Assembly (NCBI GenBank): GCA_945878845.1
Contig: CAMCUB010000002.1
Span: forward strand, 1-64,000
Direction: 5' to 3'
Source of the DNA: Erythrobacter sanguineus
GTDB lineage: Bacteria; Pseudomonadota; Alphaproteobacteria; Sphingomonadales; Sphingomonadaceae
DNA length: 64,000 bases
Part shown: piece after piece, positions 1-9,557 of the stretch
Layout of the letters: each line of letters begins with the position of its first letter
How positions within the stretch are numbered: position 1 is the stretch's first letter
Notes under the pieces: generated by a model
Database searches by the model: none
Told to the model about the DNA's origin: nothing
The model's input: the letters and a program-made list of their open reading frames with translations, nothing else
Made by a program: the position numbers and the translations under genes

Positions 1-23
1 AGCGGGGGGCACTAACCTTCAGC

Positions 24-2252
24 TCAGTACTTGAAGCTCACCAGCGCGCCGATGACGCGCGGCTCGTTCACGAAAGCAGTGTTGTTGTTGAAGTCGACCA
101 CGCCGAGGACATTGTCCTCGTCGGTGATGTTGCGCGCGAAGGCAGCGACTTCCCACTGGCCGTCATTGCCCGCATAGCCGATCTTCAGACCGCCCTCGAA
201 ACGGCTGCCGGCGTTGAACTCGGCGCTTTCGTAGAGGAGGAAGTTGGTCTCACCGAGGTACACCCAGTCGGTGAAGATGTAGAACTCACCCGAATTGCCC
301 ACCGGGATGCCGTAGCGCGCGGTGAGATCGCCGCTCCACTCGGGCGCGTTGGGGAAAGGGTTGCCATCGATGAAGGCACGGCGGGTACCACCGACCAGAC
401 GGGTCGGATCAGTCACGGTGCACTGTGCGCAGAAGCCCACCGCAAGGTTGGGGTCCTGAATTTCGGTGTTGTTGTAGGCAACGCCGAGCGTGACGAGCAG
501 ACGCGGGGTGATCTGGAACGCGCTATCGAGTTCGAAGCCGTAGCCCTCGCCCTTGTTCGCGTTGATCAGCTGCACGAGGTTGCCCGCGCCGCCCACTGCG
601 GTGAACTGCGGGTCGGAGACGGTGTAGTAATAGACCGCACCGTTCAGACGCACGCGGCGGTCGGCGAACTCGCTCTTGAAGCCGGCTTCATAGGACGTGA
701 TGTTCTCCGACTGCGCGACCGAGGGCGCGCTGAAGAAGGCGACGTCACGGCCCTGAATGGTCGGCCCGCGGAACGAGTTGGCGACCTTGGCATAGATGCT
801 CGCATCCTCGCTCACGTCGGCGAACAGGCTGATGTCCCAGTCGACGTTCTGGTCGCCCACGCTGCGCGGCTGCGGCGCGGCGCCCGAGACCACGACGAAG
901 TCCTTCTGGTCGTCGGTGTAGCGGATGCCGCCGGTCGCGCGCAGGGTGTCGGTCAGCTGGTAGGACACCTGCCCGAACAGCGCCCAGGCGTCATTGGTGT
1001 GGTTGACGGTGACCGGCGGCGGGAAGGTGAAGCCGACCGTGGTGACGTCGAAATCGCTCGAGAAGTAGTAGCCGCCGATCTGCCAACTGAGCGGGCCATC
1101 GGTGGTCGAGGCGAGGCGGATTTCCTGGGTGAACTGCTCGAGATCGAGCGAATCCTGCGTGTCCGAGGGGAACGGAATGAAGCCCGGCCCGGTGACGAGG
1201 TTGCCGCCGTCGACGTCGCCGCGGCTCGAACCTTCGCTAGTCCAGTAGCTGGTGATCGAGGTCAGGGTCATGCCGTCGAATTCATAGGCGCCGGTCAGCG
1301 TCAGGCCGACCTGCTCGTAATCGGCAAGGTTGCCGCCACCGGCGTCGTAGAACACCCGGTCGCGGTCATAATTGTTGTTGAGGCTGTTGGTGTTGTTCGG
1401 CTGCGCGGTGGTGCGGCCGAGCACGTTGGCGCGGAAGAAGGTCGAGGAGCCGTCGAGGCTGCGGTAATTGACCGCGGCAAGGATGCTGGAACGCTCGGTC
1501 GGGGTGAACAGCACCTGGCCGCGCACCGCGAAGTCGTTGTAGCCGCCCAGCGAATTGTCGTCGCCGGTGAAGCCGTTGTCGATCCAGTCGGCACGGTGCT
1601 GGAGCTGGGCCGCGATGCGGACCGCGATCTTGTCCTGCACCAGCGCCCCGCCGACCGCGCCGTTCACCGAGATGGTGTCGTAGCTGCCGTAGGAGAGCGA
1701 ACCCGAGGCCGAGAATTCCTGGCTCGGCTTGATGCTGGTGATCTTCACCGCGCCGGCGGGCGTGTTGCGGCCGAACAGCGTGCCCTGCGGCCCGCGTAGA
1801 ATCTCGACGCGCTCGACATCGAACACCGGGAAGCTCTTGAGCGTGACGTTTTCGAGCACGACATCATCGAGCAGCACCGAGACGGGCTGCGAGGCGGCGA
1901 GGTCGAAATCGGTGTTGCCGAGGCCGCGGATATAGAAACGCGGGGCAACGCGGCCGTTCGAGCTTTCGACGTTGAGGCCGGGCGCAGTGCCGGCCAGCGC
2001 GGTGATGTCGCCAGCGCCGCTGAAGATCGCGCCGATGCGCTCGGAATCGAGGATGTCGGCCGAAACCGGCACGTCCTGAAGGTTTTCCTCGCGGCGGTTG
2101 GCGGTGACGATGATGGTGGCCAGCTGGCCCTCATCATCGGCGCTCGCGCCGTCCTGGGCGGCGGCGGGTGCGGCAAAGCCGAAAGCGGCGGCAGCGGCGA
2201 GGACGGTGGAGCCCGTCATGGCAGCACGAATGGCGGAGAAGCGGTGAGACAT
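24..2252 (-). CDS. TonB-dependent outer-membrane receptor
   Basis: A 742-residue outer-membrane receptor for energised uptake of an unidentified ligand. The start at 2252 is chosen because it opens a clean signal peptide (MSHRFSAIRAAMTG... to APAAAQ) behind an AAGGGGG Shine-Dalgarno. The frame stays open to 2366, but only through a tandem repeat. A Ton-box-like segment (ATIIVTA) is followed by the plug domain with VERVEILRGPQGTLFGRN and then a long beta-barrel ending in the aromatic C-terminus FKY expected for BAM-dependent insertion. The barrel resembles the sphingomonad receptor expansions usually annotated as ferric-siderophore or carbohydrate receptors. No substrate gene lies next to it, so the ligand cannot be named. 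The gene is divergent from purS. Confidence 0.93.
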   Translation of the reverse strand: MSHRFSAIRAAMTGSTVLAAAAAFGFAAPAAAQDGASADDEGQLATIIVTANRREENLQDVPVSADILDSERIGAIFSGAGDITALAGTAPGLNVESSNGRVAPRFYIRGLGNTDFDLAASQPVSVLLDDVVLENVTLKSFPVFDVERVEILRGPQGTLFGRNTPAGAVKITSIKPSQEFSASGSLSYGSYDTISVNGAVGGALVQDKIAVRIAAQLQHRADWIDNGFTGDDNSLGGYNDFAVRGQVLFTPTERSSILAAVNYRSLDGSSTFFRANVLGRTTAQPNNTNSLNNNYDRDRVFYDAGGGNLADYEQVGLTLTGAYEFDGMTLTSITSYWTSEGSSRGDVDGGNLVTGPGFIPFPSDTQDSLDLEQFTQEIRLASTTDGPLSWQIGGYYFSSDFDVTTVGFTFPPPVTVNHTNDAWALFGQVSYQLTDTLRATGGIRYTDDQKDFVVVSGAAPQPRSVGDQNVDWDISLFADVSEDASIYAKVANSFRGPTIQGRDVAFFSAPSVAQSENITSYEAGFKSEFADRRVRLNGAVYYYTVSDPQFTAVGGAGNLVQLINANKGEGYGFELDSAFQITPRLLVTLGVAYNNTEIQDPNLAVGFCAQCTVTDPTRLVGGTRRAFIDGNPFPNAPEWSGDLTARYGIPVGNSGEFYIFTDWVYLGETNFLLYESAEFNAGSRFEGGLKIGYAGNDGQWEVAAFARNITDEDNVLGVVDFNNNTAFVNEPRVIGALVSFKY

Positions 2253-2605
2253 CGGAAAACCCCCTTGGCTATGGCCTTTGGTATGGTCGGATGGTGCGTA
2301 GGTGCGTAGGTGCGTAGGTGCGGGCCAGCCCGTGACATTTCTTCCCGATTCGCGCGAGATAGCCACACCGCAAATGTTGCGCGAAAGCGACGCTTTGCGG
2401 GCGATCTTTGGACAGTTGTTGCAAGTGGGTTACAATCACCCGCTCACATGACCGCAATATGACAATTGCGGGTCAAGCCGGACCGCCTGCCCCGCATGTT
2501 GAGAAGCGCGATTCCCGCGATTGCGCGCGCGCCGCTGAGCGCTATAGCGGCCCCGCGATCCGGCGAGACCCAAGCGGCCCGCCAGCCAGAATGGAGCATC
2601 AGGCC
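2253..2605. promoter_or_regulatory. Divergent intergenic region between TonB receptor and purS
   Basis: This 353-base gap must hold the promoters of both divergent genes. Besides the octamer repeat it contains a perfect interrupted palindrome AAAGCG-A-CGCTTT at 2384-2396, within an imperfect 19-base symmetric stretch (2381-2399), which could be an operator. I see no convincing -35/-10 pair and no RNA gene. The palindrome is directly visible; the operator role is inference. Confidence 0.4.
2293..2322. repeat. Octanucleotide tandem repeat, 3.75 copies of GGTGCGTA
   Basis: The unit GGTGCGTA occurs at 2293-2300, 2301-2308 and 2309-2316 and is followed by a partial copy at 2317-2322. The tract ends 41 bases upstream of the receptor start codon, in its 5' leader or promoter. 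Eight is not a multiple of three, so a copy-number change would alter promoter or leader spacing, and would shift the frame if translation began at the upstream ATG (2366). Confidence 0.9.
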
Positions 2606-2839
2606 ATGCAAGTGCGCGTTCTCGTCAGACTGAAGCCCGGGGTGCTCGATCCGCAGGGCCGCGCGGTGCACCATGCGCTCGAGGGCCTCGGCTTCACGGG
2701 GGTCGAAGATGTCCGGATCGGCCGGTTGATCGAGCTCGATCTGGCCGACGGCACCGACGAAGCGACGATCCGCCAGATGTGCGAGAAGCTGCTCGCCAAC
2801 ACGGTGATCGAGAGCTTCACGATTGAAGGCGCAAACTGA
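2606..2839 (+). CDS. purS: Phosphoribosylformylglycinamidine synthase subunit PurS
   Basis: A 77-residue PurS subunit, which with PurQ and PurL forms the three-part FGAM synthase of purine biosynthesis and is thought to help channel ammonia between the other two. The protein begins [18 protein letters not shown], the usual PurS N-terminus, and has the family's usual length of about 80 residues. An alternative ATG five codons upstream (2591) is less likely, and the frame is open much further upstream without PurS-like sequence. The stop overlaps the purQ start by one base (TGATG), so the two are translationally coupled. purL is not in this window. Confidence 0.93.
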   Translation: MQVRVLVRLKPGVLDPQGRAVHHALEGLGFTGVEDVRIGRLIELDLADGTDEATIRQMCEKLLANTVIESFTIEGAN

Positions 2840-3528
2840 TGGCGTTCCGGGCGGCGGTCATCACCTTCCCCGGCTCCAACTGCGACCGGGACATGGCGTC
2901 GGCAATCGAAGCGGTCGCGGGTAGCCCTGCGATCCGCGTGTGGCACGGCGATGCCGAACTGCCGGACAGGCTCGATCTCGTCGCCCTGCCCGGCGGCTTT
3001 TCCTATGGCGACTATCTGCGCTCGGGCGCGATGGCGGCGACCAGCCCGATCATGCGCGCGGTGATCGCAGCGGCGGAGCGCGGCGTGCCGGTGCTCGGCG
3101 TGTGCAACGGCTTCCAGGTGCTGACCGAAGCGGCGCTGCTTCCCGGCGCACTGCTGCGCAATGCCGGCCAGCGCTTCGTGTGCCGCACCGTGGCGCTGAC
3201 GGTCGAGAACGCCGCATCGCCCTTCACCGCGCTCTACACCGCGGGCGAGACGATCCGCATTCCCGTCGCGCATCACGATGGCAACTATTACGCCGATGCC
3301 GAAACGCTCGACATGCTTGAAGGCGAGGGGCGCATTGCCTTCCGCTATGCCGAAGCGTGCAACGGCTCAGCGCGTGACATTGCCGGGGTGCTCTCCGCCA
3401 ATGGCCGGGTGCTGGGCATGATGCCCCACCCCGAACGCGCGATCGAGGCAGCGGCGGTGCCGGCCCTGGGCGGTGCGGACGGGCGTCGGCTGTTTGAAAG
3501 CGCGCTGGCGAGCTTCGCTACCGCCTGA
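2839..3528 (+). CDS. purQ: Phosphoribosylformylglycinamidine synthase subunit PurQ (glutaminase)
   Basis: A 229-residue class I glutamine amidotransferase that hydrolyses glutamine and supplies ammonia to PurL. The nucleophile cysteine is in GVCNGFQVL and the catalytic His-Glu pair is in MMPHPERA near the C-terminus. The N-terminal FPGSNCDRD motif is also typical of PurQ. It starts in the purS stop codon and ends 7 bases before the convergent end of the GGDEF/EAL gene. No terminator is visible in that short gap. Confidence 0.96.
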   Translation: MAFRAAVITFPGSNCDRDMASAIEAVAGSPAIRVWHGDAELPDRLDLVALPGGFSYGDYLRSGAMAATSPIMRAVIAAAERGVPVLGVCNGFQVLTEAALLPGALLRNAGQRFVCRTVALTVENAASPFTALYTAGETIRIPVAHHDGNYYADAETLDMLEGEGRIAFRYAEACNGSARDIAGVLSANGRVLGMMPHPERAIEAAAVPALGGADGRRLFESALASFATA

Positions 3529-3535
3529 CGCGGGA

Positions 3536-5899
3536 TCAAGCGCGGCGTTCGCGCACCGATCTGAACAGTTTGGCGGCATCTTCGGCGGTCATCGGCCGGC
3601 CGAAATAGAACCCCTGGATCTTGTCGCAGCCGAGATTGCGGATCAGCGCCGCTTCCTCGCCGGTTTCCACCCCCTCGGCCGTGGTGGTCATGTCGAGGCT
3701 CTGGGCCATCGCCACCACCGCGTTGATGATCGCGAGGCTCTCCTTGCTGCCTTGCGCCGCGCCCTGCACGAAGCTGCGATCGACCTTGATGGTCGAAAAC
3801 TTGAGCTTCCTCAGATAGCCGAGCGAGGAATAGCCCGTCCCGAAATCGTCGAGCGCGACCGAACAGCCCAACGCCATCACTTGCTCAAGCGCATTGCGGG
3901 CCACGCTGGCGTCACGCAGGAAGATGCTCTCGGTCACTTCGACCTCGAGCCGTTCGGGGCGCAGGCCAGTCGCCGCGAGCGCCTGCACCACCTCGGCATG
4001 GAAGCCGGGTTCGAGCAGCTGTTCGGGCGAGACGTTGACATTGACCTTGACGTGTTCAGGCCAGTTGCGCGCTTCCTCGCAGGCCTTGCGCATGACCCAG
4101 CGGCCGATCGGCACGATCAGCCGGGTATCCTCGGCGAGCGGGATGAACTTGCCGGGGCTGACGAAGCCGTGCTCTGCCGAATTCCAGCGCACCAGCGCCT
4201 CGAAGCTCACCAGCTCTTCGGTGTTCGCGTCGACCACCGGCTGATAGTGCAGCACCATCTCGTCGCGCCCCAGCGCGGTGCGCAGCGAGACCTCGAGCTG
4301 GCGGCGTTCCTCAGCCGAGGCGTGGAGCTCCGGTTCGAAGCGGCAATGTTCGCCCCCGCCCATGTCCTTGGCCTGATAGAGCGCAAGGTCGGCGTTGCGC
4401 ATCATCTCTTCCACCGTGCCGCCATCGCGCGGGCCTTCGGCCGAACCGACACTGGCGCCGACATAGAGCGTGTGGTGATCGACCTGATAGGGCTCCGACA
4501 GGCGATCGATCACCCGCCGGGCAAGATCGGAGACCACCTGGGGGGAGCCCGCGTCGCGGATCACGACGGCGAATTCGTCCCCGCCCAGACGCCCGACCAT
4601 CTGGTTCTCGCCCATCAGCGATTGCAGCCGCGAAGAAACCTGCGCGAGCAGCTTGTCGCCGGTCATGTGGCCAAGCGAATCGTTCACCGCCTTGAAGCGG
4701 TCGAGATCGACCATCAGCAGCGCGCAGCGGGTGCGCCACTGGACAGCATAGCGCAGCGCCTCGCCCAGCGCCTCGGTCAGCTGCAGGCGGTTAGGCAGCT
4801 GGGTGAGCGTGTCGTAGCGGGCGAGATAGGCGATCTTCTCGGAGGATTTGCGCTGTTCGGTGACGTCCGAGCCGACCCCGCGGAAGCCGGTGAACCGGCC
4901 ATGTTCGTCGCGCATCGGCGTGCCCGAAAGCTCCCACCAGCGCTCCTCGCCCAGGATCGAAACCTGGACCAGCATGTTCGAGAAGTTCTCGCGGTTCTTG
5001 AGCCTTTCGGCCAGATCGTGGAGGCTCGGCGGGAACTGGCCGCTCGACCAGCGGTTGCCCGCGATCATCTCGAGCAGCGGCTTGCCCTCGACCTCGGCCT
5101 GCGGGCTGCCGAGCGCAAAGGCGAAGCGCGGTGAGACCGAGTGCAGGCGCCGGGCGGGATCGACTTCCCACAGCCAGTCGGCCTCGTTCTCCTCGAACTC
5201 GCGCAGCAGCAGCGAGACCACCGCCTCCTTCTCGGCCACCGCCGCCTCGGCGAGGCGCGACTTGACGAAGGTGGTGCGGATCTCGATCGTGGCGACAAGG
5301 TTGGCGATGGTGAACAGGATGGCCCCGCCCACCGCATGCCATTCCCCCGCCAGCACTTGGCTGGCGATCATCCCAGCGCCGAGCACCGCGATGTAGATCA
5401 GCACGCTGAGCGGCGAGGTCGAATAGACGAAGGTCGAGGCGCACATCAGTGCCACGATGATCAGCAGCATGGATGTAGCTTCGGCGCCATCCGCAAGCCA
5501 CGGGAACATCAGCAGCGCTGCCGTCCAGCAGGCGGCGCCCGCCAGCGCGTTGATGCTCTGTGCGCGCTCGAGGCTCGCATGGCCGAGCCGCGCGCCGGTC
5601 TCGACCAGCTGCATGTCGGTCTGGCGGGTGCGCAAGAGGATGGCCGCGAGCACCCCCGCCCAAGGCAGCACCACCATAAAGCCGATCAGCGGCGCGAAGA
5701 TGCTGGCGGCGAAGGCGGCGACCATCGCGTTGGCGATCATCCGGTTGCGGCTTGCCGTGGTAAGTCCAGCCACATCATCGGCCCGCAGGCGCGTTGAATC
5801 GAACGCAGGATTGCGTGTCAATCCGAGCACGTCGGAGAGCGGCAACTCGGTGGGAAGCGCCGGTTGCGGTGAGGTGACTTCTTTGCCCACGTCACGCAC
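3536..5899 (-). CDS. Membrane-bound PAS-GGDEF-EAL cyclic-di-GMP protein
   Basis: A 787-residue signalling protein with a GTG start. Hydrophobic segments at about residues 55-90, 120-135, 143-175 and 185-207 form a membrane sensor unit. They are followed by a PAS domain (about 235-350), a diguanylate cyclase domain (about 365-520) and a phosphodiesterase domain (about 535-780). The cyclase signature is intact (RLGGDEFAVVIRDAG). The EAL domain keeps SFEALVRW, the acidic EVEVTESIF, the DDFGTGYSSLGYL loop, KVDRSFV and TAEGVET, so it looks catalytically complete. The protein could make or break c-di-GMP, and direction cannot be read from sequence. It is alone on its strand and convergent with purQ. 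Confidence 0.95.
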   Translation of the reverse strand: MRDVGKEVTSPQPALPTELPLSDVLGLTRNPAFDSTRLRADDVAGLTTASRNRMIANAMVAAFAASIFAPLIGFMVVLPWAGVLAAILLRTRQTDMQLVETGARLGHASLERAQSINALAGAACWTAALLMFPWLADGAEATSMLLIIVALMCASTFVYSTSPLSVLIYIAVLGAGMIASQVLAGEWHAVGGAILFTIANLVATIEIRTTFVKSRLAEAAVAEKEAVVSLLLREFEENEADWLWEVDPARRLHSVSPRFAFALGSPQAEVEGKPLLEMIAGNRWSSGQFPPSLHDLAERLKNRENFSNMLVQVSILGEERWWELSGTPMRDEHGRFTGFRGVGSDVTEQRKSSEKIAYLARYDTLTQLPNRLQLTEALGEALRYAVQWRTRCALLMVDLDRFKAVNDSLGHMTGDKLLAQVSSRLQSLMGENQMVGRLGGDEFAVVIRDAGSPQVVSDLARRVIDRLSEPYQVDHHTLYVGASVGSAEGPRDGGTVEEMMRNADLALYQAKDMGGGEHCRFEPELHASAEERRQLEVSLRTALGRDEMVLHYQPVVDANTEELVSFEALVRWNSAEHGFVSPGKFIPLAEDTRLIVPIGRWVMRKACEEARNWPEHVKVNVNVSPEQLLEPGFHAEVVQALAATGLRPERLEVEVTESIFLRDASVARNALEQVMALGCSVALDDFGTGYSSLGYLRKLKFSTIKVDRSFVQGAAQGSKESLAIINAVVAMAQSLDMTTTAEGVETGEEAALIRNLGCDKIQGFYFGRPMTAEDAAKLFRSVRERRA

Positions 5900-5949
5900 A
5901 TTAACCGCGAATGGTTAGTGGGCAGTAAAGCTCCGAGAGGATCAGCCCT

Positions 5950-5968
5950 GCGGATTTGGTTAATCCGC
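5950..5968 (-). terminator. Possible glmS terminator hairpin
   Basis: A perfect 7-bp stem (GCGGATT / AATCCGC) with a 5-base loop begins 10 bases after the glmS stop codon. There is no clear U-tract, so its role as an intrinsic terminator is uncertain. It could instead block exonucleases at the mRNA 3' end. Confidence 0.35.
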
Positions 5969-5978
5969 GCGCAGCCCG

Positions 5979-7814
5979 CTATTCGACCGTCACCGACTTG
6001 GCGAGGTTGCGCGGCTGGTCGACGTCAGTGCCCTTCACCACGGCGACGTGGTAGGCGAGCAGCTGCACCGGCACGGCATAGACCAGCGGCACGATCAGCG
6101 GGTGGACGACCGGCATTTCGATGGTTGCGATGCAGCCCTCACCCGCCGCAGCGATGCCCTCGGCGTCCGAGATCAGCACCACCTGGCCGCCGCGCGCGCG
6201 CACTTCCTCCATATTGGAGACGGTTTTCTCGAACAGCGGCCCCGACGGTGCGATCACCACCACCGGCACGGCATCGTCGATCAGCGCGATCGGCCCATGC
6301 TTCATCTCGCCCGCGGCATAGCCCTCGGCGTGGATATAGCTGATTTCCTTGAGCTTCAGCGCGCCTTCCAGCGCCAGCGGGTAATCCTGCCCGCGCCCCA
6401 GATAGAGCACGTCGCGCGCGGGCGCGATGAGGTGCGCCATCGCGGCGATATCCTCGTGATGCGCCAGCGCGGCGTTCAGAGCGGCCGGTGCCTCGAGCAG
6501 GTGGCGCACGATCTCGGCCTCCTGATCGCGGTCGAGGCGGCCCTTCTTCACCGCCATATGCGCGGCCAGCGCGGCGAGCACGGCGAGCTGGCAGGTGAAG
6601 GCCTTGGTCGAGGCGACGCCGATTTCCGGCCCGGCGTGGGTCGGCAGCAGCAGGTCGGCCTCGCGCGCCATGGTGCTAGTCGGCACGTTGACGACAACGC
6701 CGATGGTCTGGCCATGCGCCTTGCAGTGCCGCAGCGCCGCCAGCGTGTCGGCCGTCTCGCCGCTCTGCGAGATGAACAGGGCAAGGCCGCCCTCCTCCAG
6801 CACCGGCTCGCGGTAGCGGAACTCGGAGGCCACATCGATATCGACCGGGACGCGGGCGAATTGTTCGAACCAGTATTTCGCCACCATCCCGGCATAGAAC
6901 GAGGTGCCGCAGGCGACGATCGTCAGGCGGCGGATCGAGGAAAGGTCGAAATCGATCTGCGGCAGCGCGACCGAATTGTCCGAACGGCGCAGGTAGGAAG
7001 AGAGCGTCTGCGCCACCACGGTGGGCTGCTCGTAGATCTCCTTCTGCATGAAGTGGCGGTAATTGCCCTTCTCGACCGCCGCGGCCGAGGCGCCGGAGAA
7101 GCGGATCTCGCGCGTGGCCGGATGGCCCTCGGCATCGAAGACCTCGGCGCTGTCGCGGCGGATCACCACCCAATCGCCTTCTTCGAGATAGGCGATGCGC
7201 TGGGTGAGCGGTGCGAGCGCCAGCGCGTCGGAGCCGAGATACATTTCTGCATCCTGGCCTTCCGGCCCGTAGCCCACCACCAGCGGCGAGCCCAATCGCG
7301 CGCCGATCAGGAGGTCGGGGTGCTGGCGGAAGGCGATGGCGAGCGCGAAGGCGCCGCGCAGACGCGGCAGCACGGCGCGCACCGCCGCCACCGGATCGGC
7401 CCCGCCCTCGACCTCGGCCGAGATCAGGTGTGCGACTACCTCGCTATCGGTCTCGCTCTCGAAGGTGCGGCCCCTCGCGGCGAGTTCGGCGCGCAGTTCC
7501 TTGAAGTTCTCGATGATCCCGTTGTGGACGATCGCGACTTCGGCGGTCGCGTGCGGGTGGGCGTTGGCGGCAGTCGGCGCGCCGTGGGTGGCCCAGCGGG
7601 TGTGAGCGATCCCGACATTGCCCGGCGCAGGGTCGCCGGCCAGCACCGTCACAAGGTTTGCGAGCCGGCCCTCGGCCCGCCGCCGCACCAGCGCACCATC
7701 GGACAGCGTGCAGATCCCGGCGCTGTCATAGCCGCGATATTCCATGCGCTTGAGCCCGTCGACCAAGCGGTCGGCAACGCTGCCCTGGCCGACGATCCCG
7801 ATGATGCCGCACAT
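5979..7814 (-). CDS. glmS: Glutamine--fructose-6-phosphate aminotransferase (isomerizing)
   Basis: A 611-residue GlmS that converts fructose-6-phosphate and glutamine to glucosamine-6-phosphate, the first step towards UDP-GlcNAc for peptidoglycan and LPS. The N-terminal nucleophile cysteine is at position 2 (MCGIIGIVG, Met removed), with HTRWATHG in the glutaminase domain. Two SIS sugar-isomerase domains follow, with FISQSGETADTLAAL in the first, and the C-terminus DQPRNLAKSVTVE is diagnostic. Length is as expected. glmU is not adjacent. A short hairpin (7858-7873, GCCGTT-CCTT-AACGGC) lies in the upstream leader; no glmS ribozyme is evident. Confidence 0.97.
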   Translation of the reverse strand: MCGIIGIVGQGSVADRLVDGLKRMEYRGYDSAGICTLSDGALVRRRAEGRLANLVTVLAGDPAPGNVGIAHTRWATHGAPTAANAHPHATAEVAIVHNGIIENFKELRAELAARGRTFESETDSEVVAHLISAEVEGGADPVAAVRAVLPRLRGAFALAIAFRQHPDLLIGARLGSPLVVGYGPEGQDAEMYLGSDALALAPLTQRIAYLEEGDWVVIRRDSAEVFDAEGHPATREIRFSGASAAAVEKGNYRHFMQKEIYEQPTVVAQTLSSYLRRSDNSVALPQIDFDLSSIRRLTIVACGTSFYAGMVAKYWFEQFARVPVDIDVASEFRYREPVLEEGGLALFISQSGETADTLAALRHCKAHGQTIGVVVNVPTSTMAREADLLLPTHAGPEIGVASTKAFTCQLAVLAALAAHMAVKKGRLDRDQEAEIVRHLLEAPAALNAALAHHEDIAAMAHLIAPARDVLYLGRGQDYPLALEGALKLKEISYIHAEGYAAGEMKHGPIALIDDAVPVVVIAPSGPLFEKTVSNMEEVRARGGQVVLISDAEGIAAAGEGCIATIEMPVVHPLIVPLVYAVPVQLLAYHVAVVKGTDVDQPRNLAKSVTVE

Positions 7815-7955
7815 GTCTTATGCTCTTTCTCTATTTGATTTGGCCCTGCTCTAACCTGCCGTTCCTTAACGGCAAGCCCAACAATCGCGCCCCATGGCGG
7901 GTGCGTCAGACATGCTTAGGAAAAAAACAACCATTCCCTCCTATTCACCATTTCT

Positions 7956-7967
7956 CGTGACGTCACG
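7956..7967. promoter_or_regulatory. Perfect 12-bp palindrome upstream of cpaF
   Basis: CGTGACGTCACG is a perfect palindrome centred about 62 bases before the cpaF ATG, in the 209-base divergent gap between glmS and cpaF. Its position and symmetry suit a dimeric repressor or activator site. The binding protein is unknown and a chance occurrence cannot be excluded. Confidence 0.35.
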
Positions 7968-8023
7968 TTCGCCTGTTCAGGGTGAGTGGGATGCAATTTG
8001 ATTGAGACCCTTGGGGGCTGGGA

Positions 8024-9547
8024 ATGAGCGCATTCGGCAAGAAGGGCAATGCAGGCGGCATGGGGCCGGGCTCACGGCCCGCGTTCGGCGTCGCACGCCC
8101 GATGAAGGGTGGGGCCGCTGCCCCGCGCGGCGGCGAGCAGTTCCCGCCGATCCCGGGTGAGCCCGCCGCGCCGCGCCCCGCGCCCTCGCCTTCACTGGCC
8201 AAGCCAGCCTCGACCTCCGAGGCGATCGACCGCCTCAACGAGCGCATGGCCGCGGTCAACGAATCCAATTCCGAAGTCGGCGGCTTTGAAGCCAGCGTCC
8301 ACAAGATCAAGGAACAGGTGCTCCCGCGCCTGCTCGAACGCGTCGACCCCGAAGCGGCGGCGACGCTGTCCAAGGAGGAGCTCTCCGAGGAATTCCGCCC
8401 GATCATCATGGAAGTGCTGGCCGAGCTGAAGGTCACCCTCAACCGGCGCGAACAGTTCGCGCTGGAAAAGGTGCTGATCGACGAGCTGCTCGGCTTCGGC
8501 CCCTTGGAAGAGCTGCTGAACGATCCGGACGTGTCCGACATCATGGTCAACGGCCCGGACCAGACCTACATCGAAAAGAAGGGCAAGCTCCAGCTCGCCC
8601 CGATCCGCTTCCGCGACGAACAGCACCTGTTCCAGATCGCCCAGCGCATCGTCAACCAGGTCGGCCGCCGCGTCGACCAGACCACGCCGCTGGCGGACGC
8701 CCGCCTCAAGGACGGCTCGCGTGTGAACGTGATCGTGCCGCCGCTCAGCTTGCGCGGCACAGCGATCTCGATTCGTAAGTTCTCCGAAAAGCCGATCACC
8801 ATCGACATGCTGCGCGACTTCGGTTCGATGTCGGACAAGATGGCGACCGCACTGAAAATCGCGGGCGCGTGCCGGATGAACATCGTCATCTCGGGCGGTA
8901 CGGGTTCGGGTAAAACCACCATGCTCAACGCCCTGTCGAAGATGATCGACCCGGGCGAGCGCGTGCTGACCATCGAAGACGCGGCCGAACTTCGCTTGCA
9001 GCAGCCGCACTGGCTGCCGCTCGAAACCCGCCCGCCGAACCTTGAAGGCCAGGGCGCGATCACCATCGGCGACCTCGTGAAGAACGCTCTGCGTATGCGT
9101 CCTGACCGCATCATCCTCGGGGAAATTCGCGGCTCGGAGTGTTTCGACCTCCTCGCCGCGATGAACACCGGTCACGATGGCTCGATGTGTACGCTCCACG
9201 CCAACAGCCCGCGCGAATGCCTTGGCCGTATGGAAAACATGATCCTGATGGGCGACATCAAGATCCCCAAGGAAGCCATCAGCCGCCAGATCGCCGAATC
9301 CGTCGACCTGATCGTGCAGGTGAAGCGTCTGCGCGACGGTTCGCGCCGCACCACCAACATCACCGAGGTGATCGGGATGGAAGGCGACGTGATCGTGACG
9401 CAGGAACTGTTCAAGTTCGAATACCTGGACGAGACCGAAGACGGCAAGATCCTCGGCGAGTTCCGCTCGTCGGGCCTGCGCCCCTACACGCTCGAAAAGG
9501 CGCGTCAGTTTGGCTTCGATCAGGCGTATCTTGAGGCCTGCCTCTGA
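8024..9547 (+). CDS. cpaF: CpaF/TadA-type secretion ATPase
   Basis: A 507-residue type II/IV secretion system ATPase of the CpaF (TadA) family, which powers Flp pilus assembly at the inner membrane. It has a low-complexity Pro/Ala/Gly N-terminus (about 1-60), a helical N-terminal domain, then a RecA-like core with Walker A SGGTGSGKTTML and the DRIILGEIRGSE Walker B region, plus a conserved His-box segment (MNTGHDGSMCTLHANSP). A GGGGG-type ribosome-binding site precedes the ATG. The other cpa/tad genes are absent nearby, so this copy stands alone and is followed by an array of hairpins. Function in Flp pili is inferred from the family. Confidence 0.93.
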   Translation: MSAFGKKGNAGGMGPGSRPAFGVARPMKGGAAAPRGGEQFPPIPGEPAAPRPAPSPSLAKPASTSEAIDRLNERMAAVNESNSEVGGFEASVHKIKEQVLPRLLERVDPEAAATLSKEELSEEFRPIIMEVLAELKVTLNRREQFALEKVLIDELLGFGPLEELLNDPDVSDIMVNGPDQTYIEKKGKLQLAPIRFRDEQHLFQIAQRIVNQVGRRVDQTTPLADARLKDGSRVNVIVPPLSLRGTAISIRKFSEKPITIDMLRDFGSMSDKMATALKIAGACRMNIVISGGTGSGKTTMLNALSKMIDPGERVLTIEDAAELRLQQPHWLPLETRPPNLEGQGAITIGDLVKNALRMRPDRIILGEIRGSECFDLLAAMNTGHDGSMCTLHANSPRECLGRMENMILMGDIKIPKEAISRQIAESVDLIVQVKRLRDGSRRTTNITEVIGMEGDVIVTQELFKFEYLDETEDGKILGEFRSSGLRPYTLEKARQFGFDQAYLEACL

Positions 9548-9557
9548 CGAGGCAGGC

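Noticed and set aside
2253-2366. Upstream extension of the TonB receptor to an ATG at 2366
   Set aside because: It would put 38 residues in front of the signal peptide and translate through the octamer repeat. The ATG at 2252 has a better ribosome-binding site and opens the signal sequence.
2408-2605. N-terminal extension of purS upstream of 2606
   Set aside because: The translation is not PurS-like and the family is about 80 residues long.
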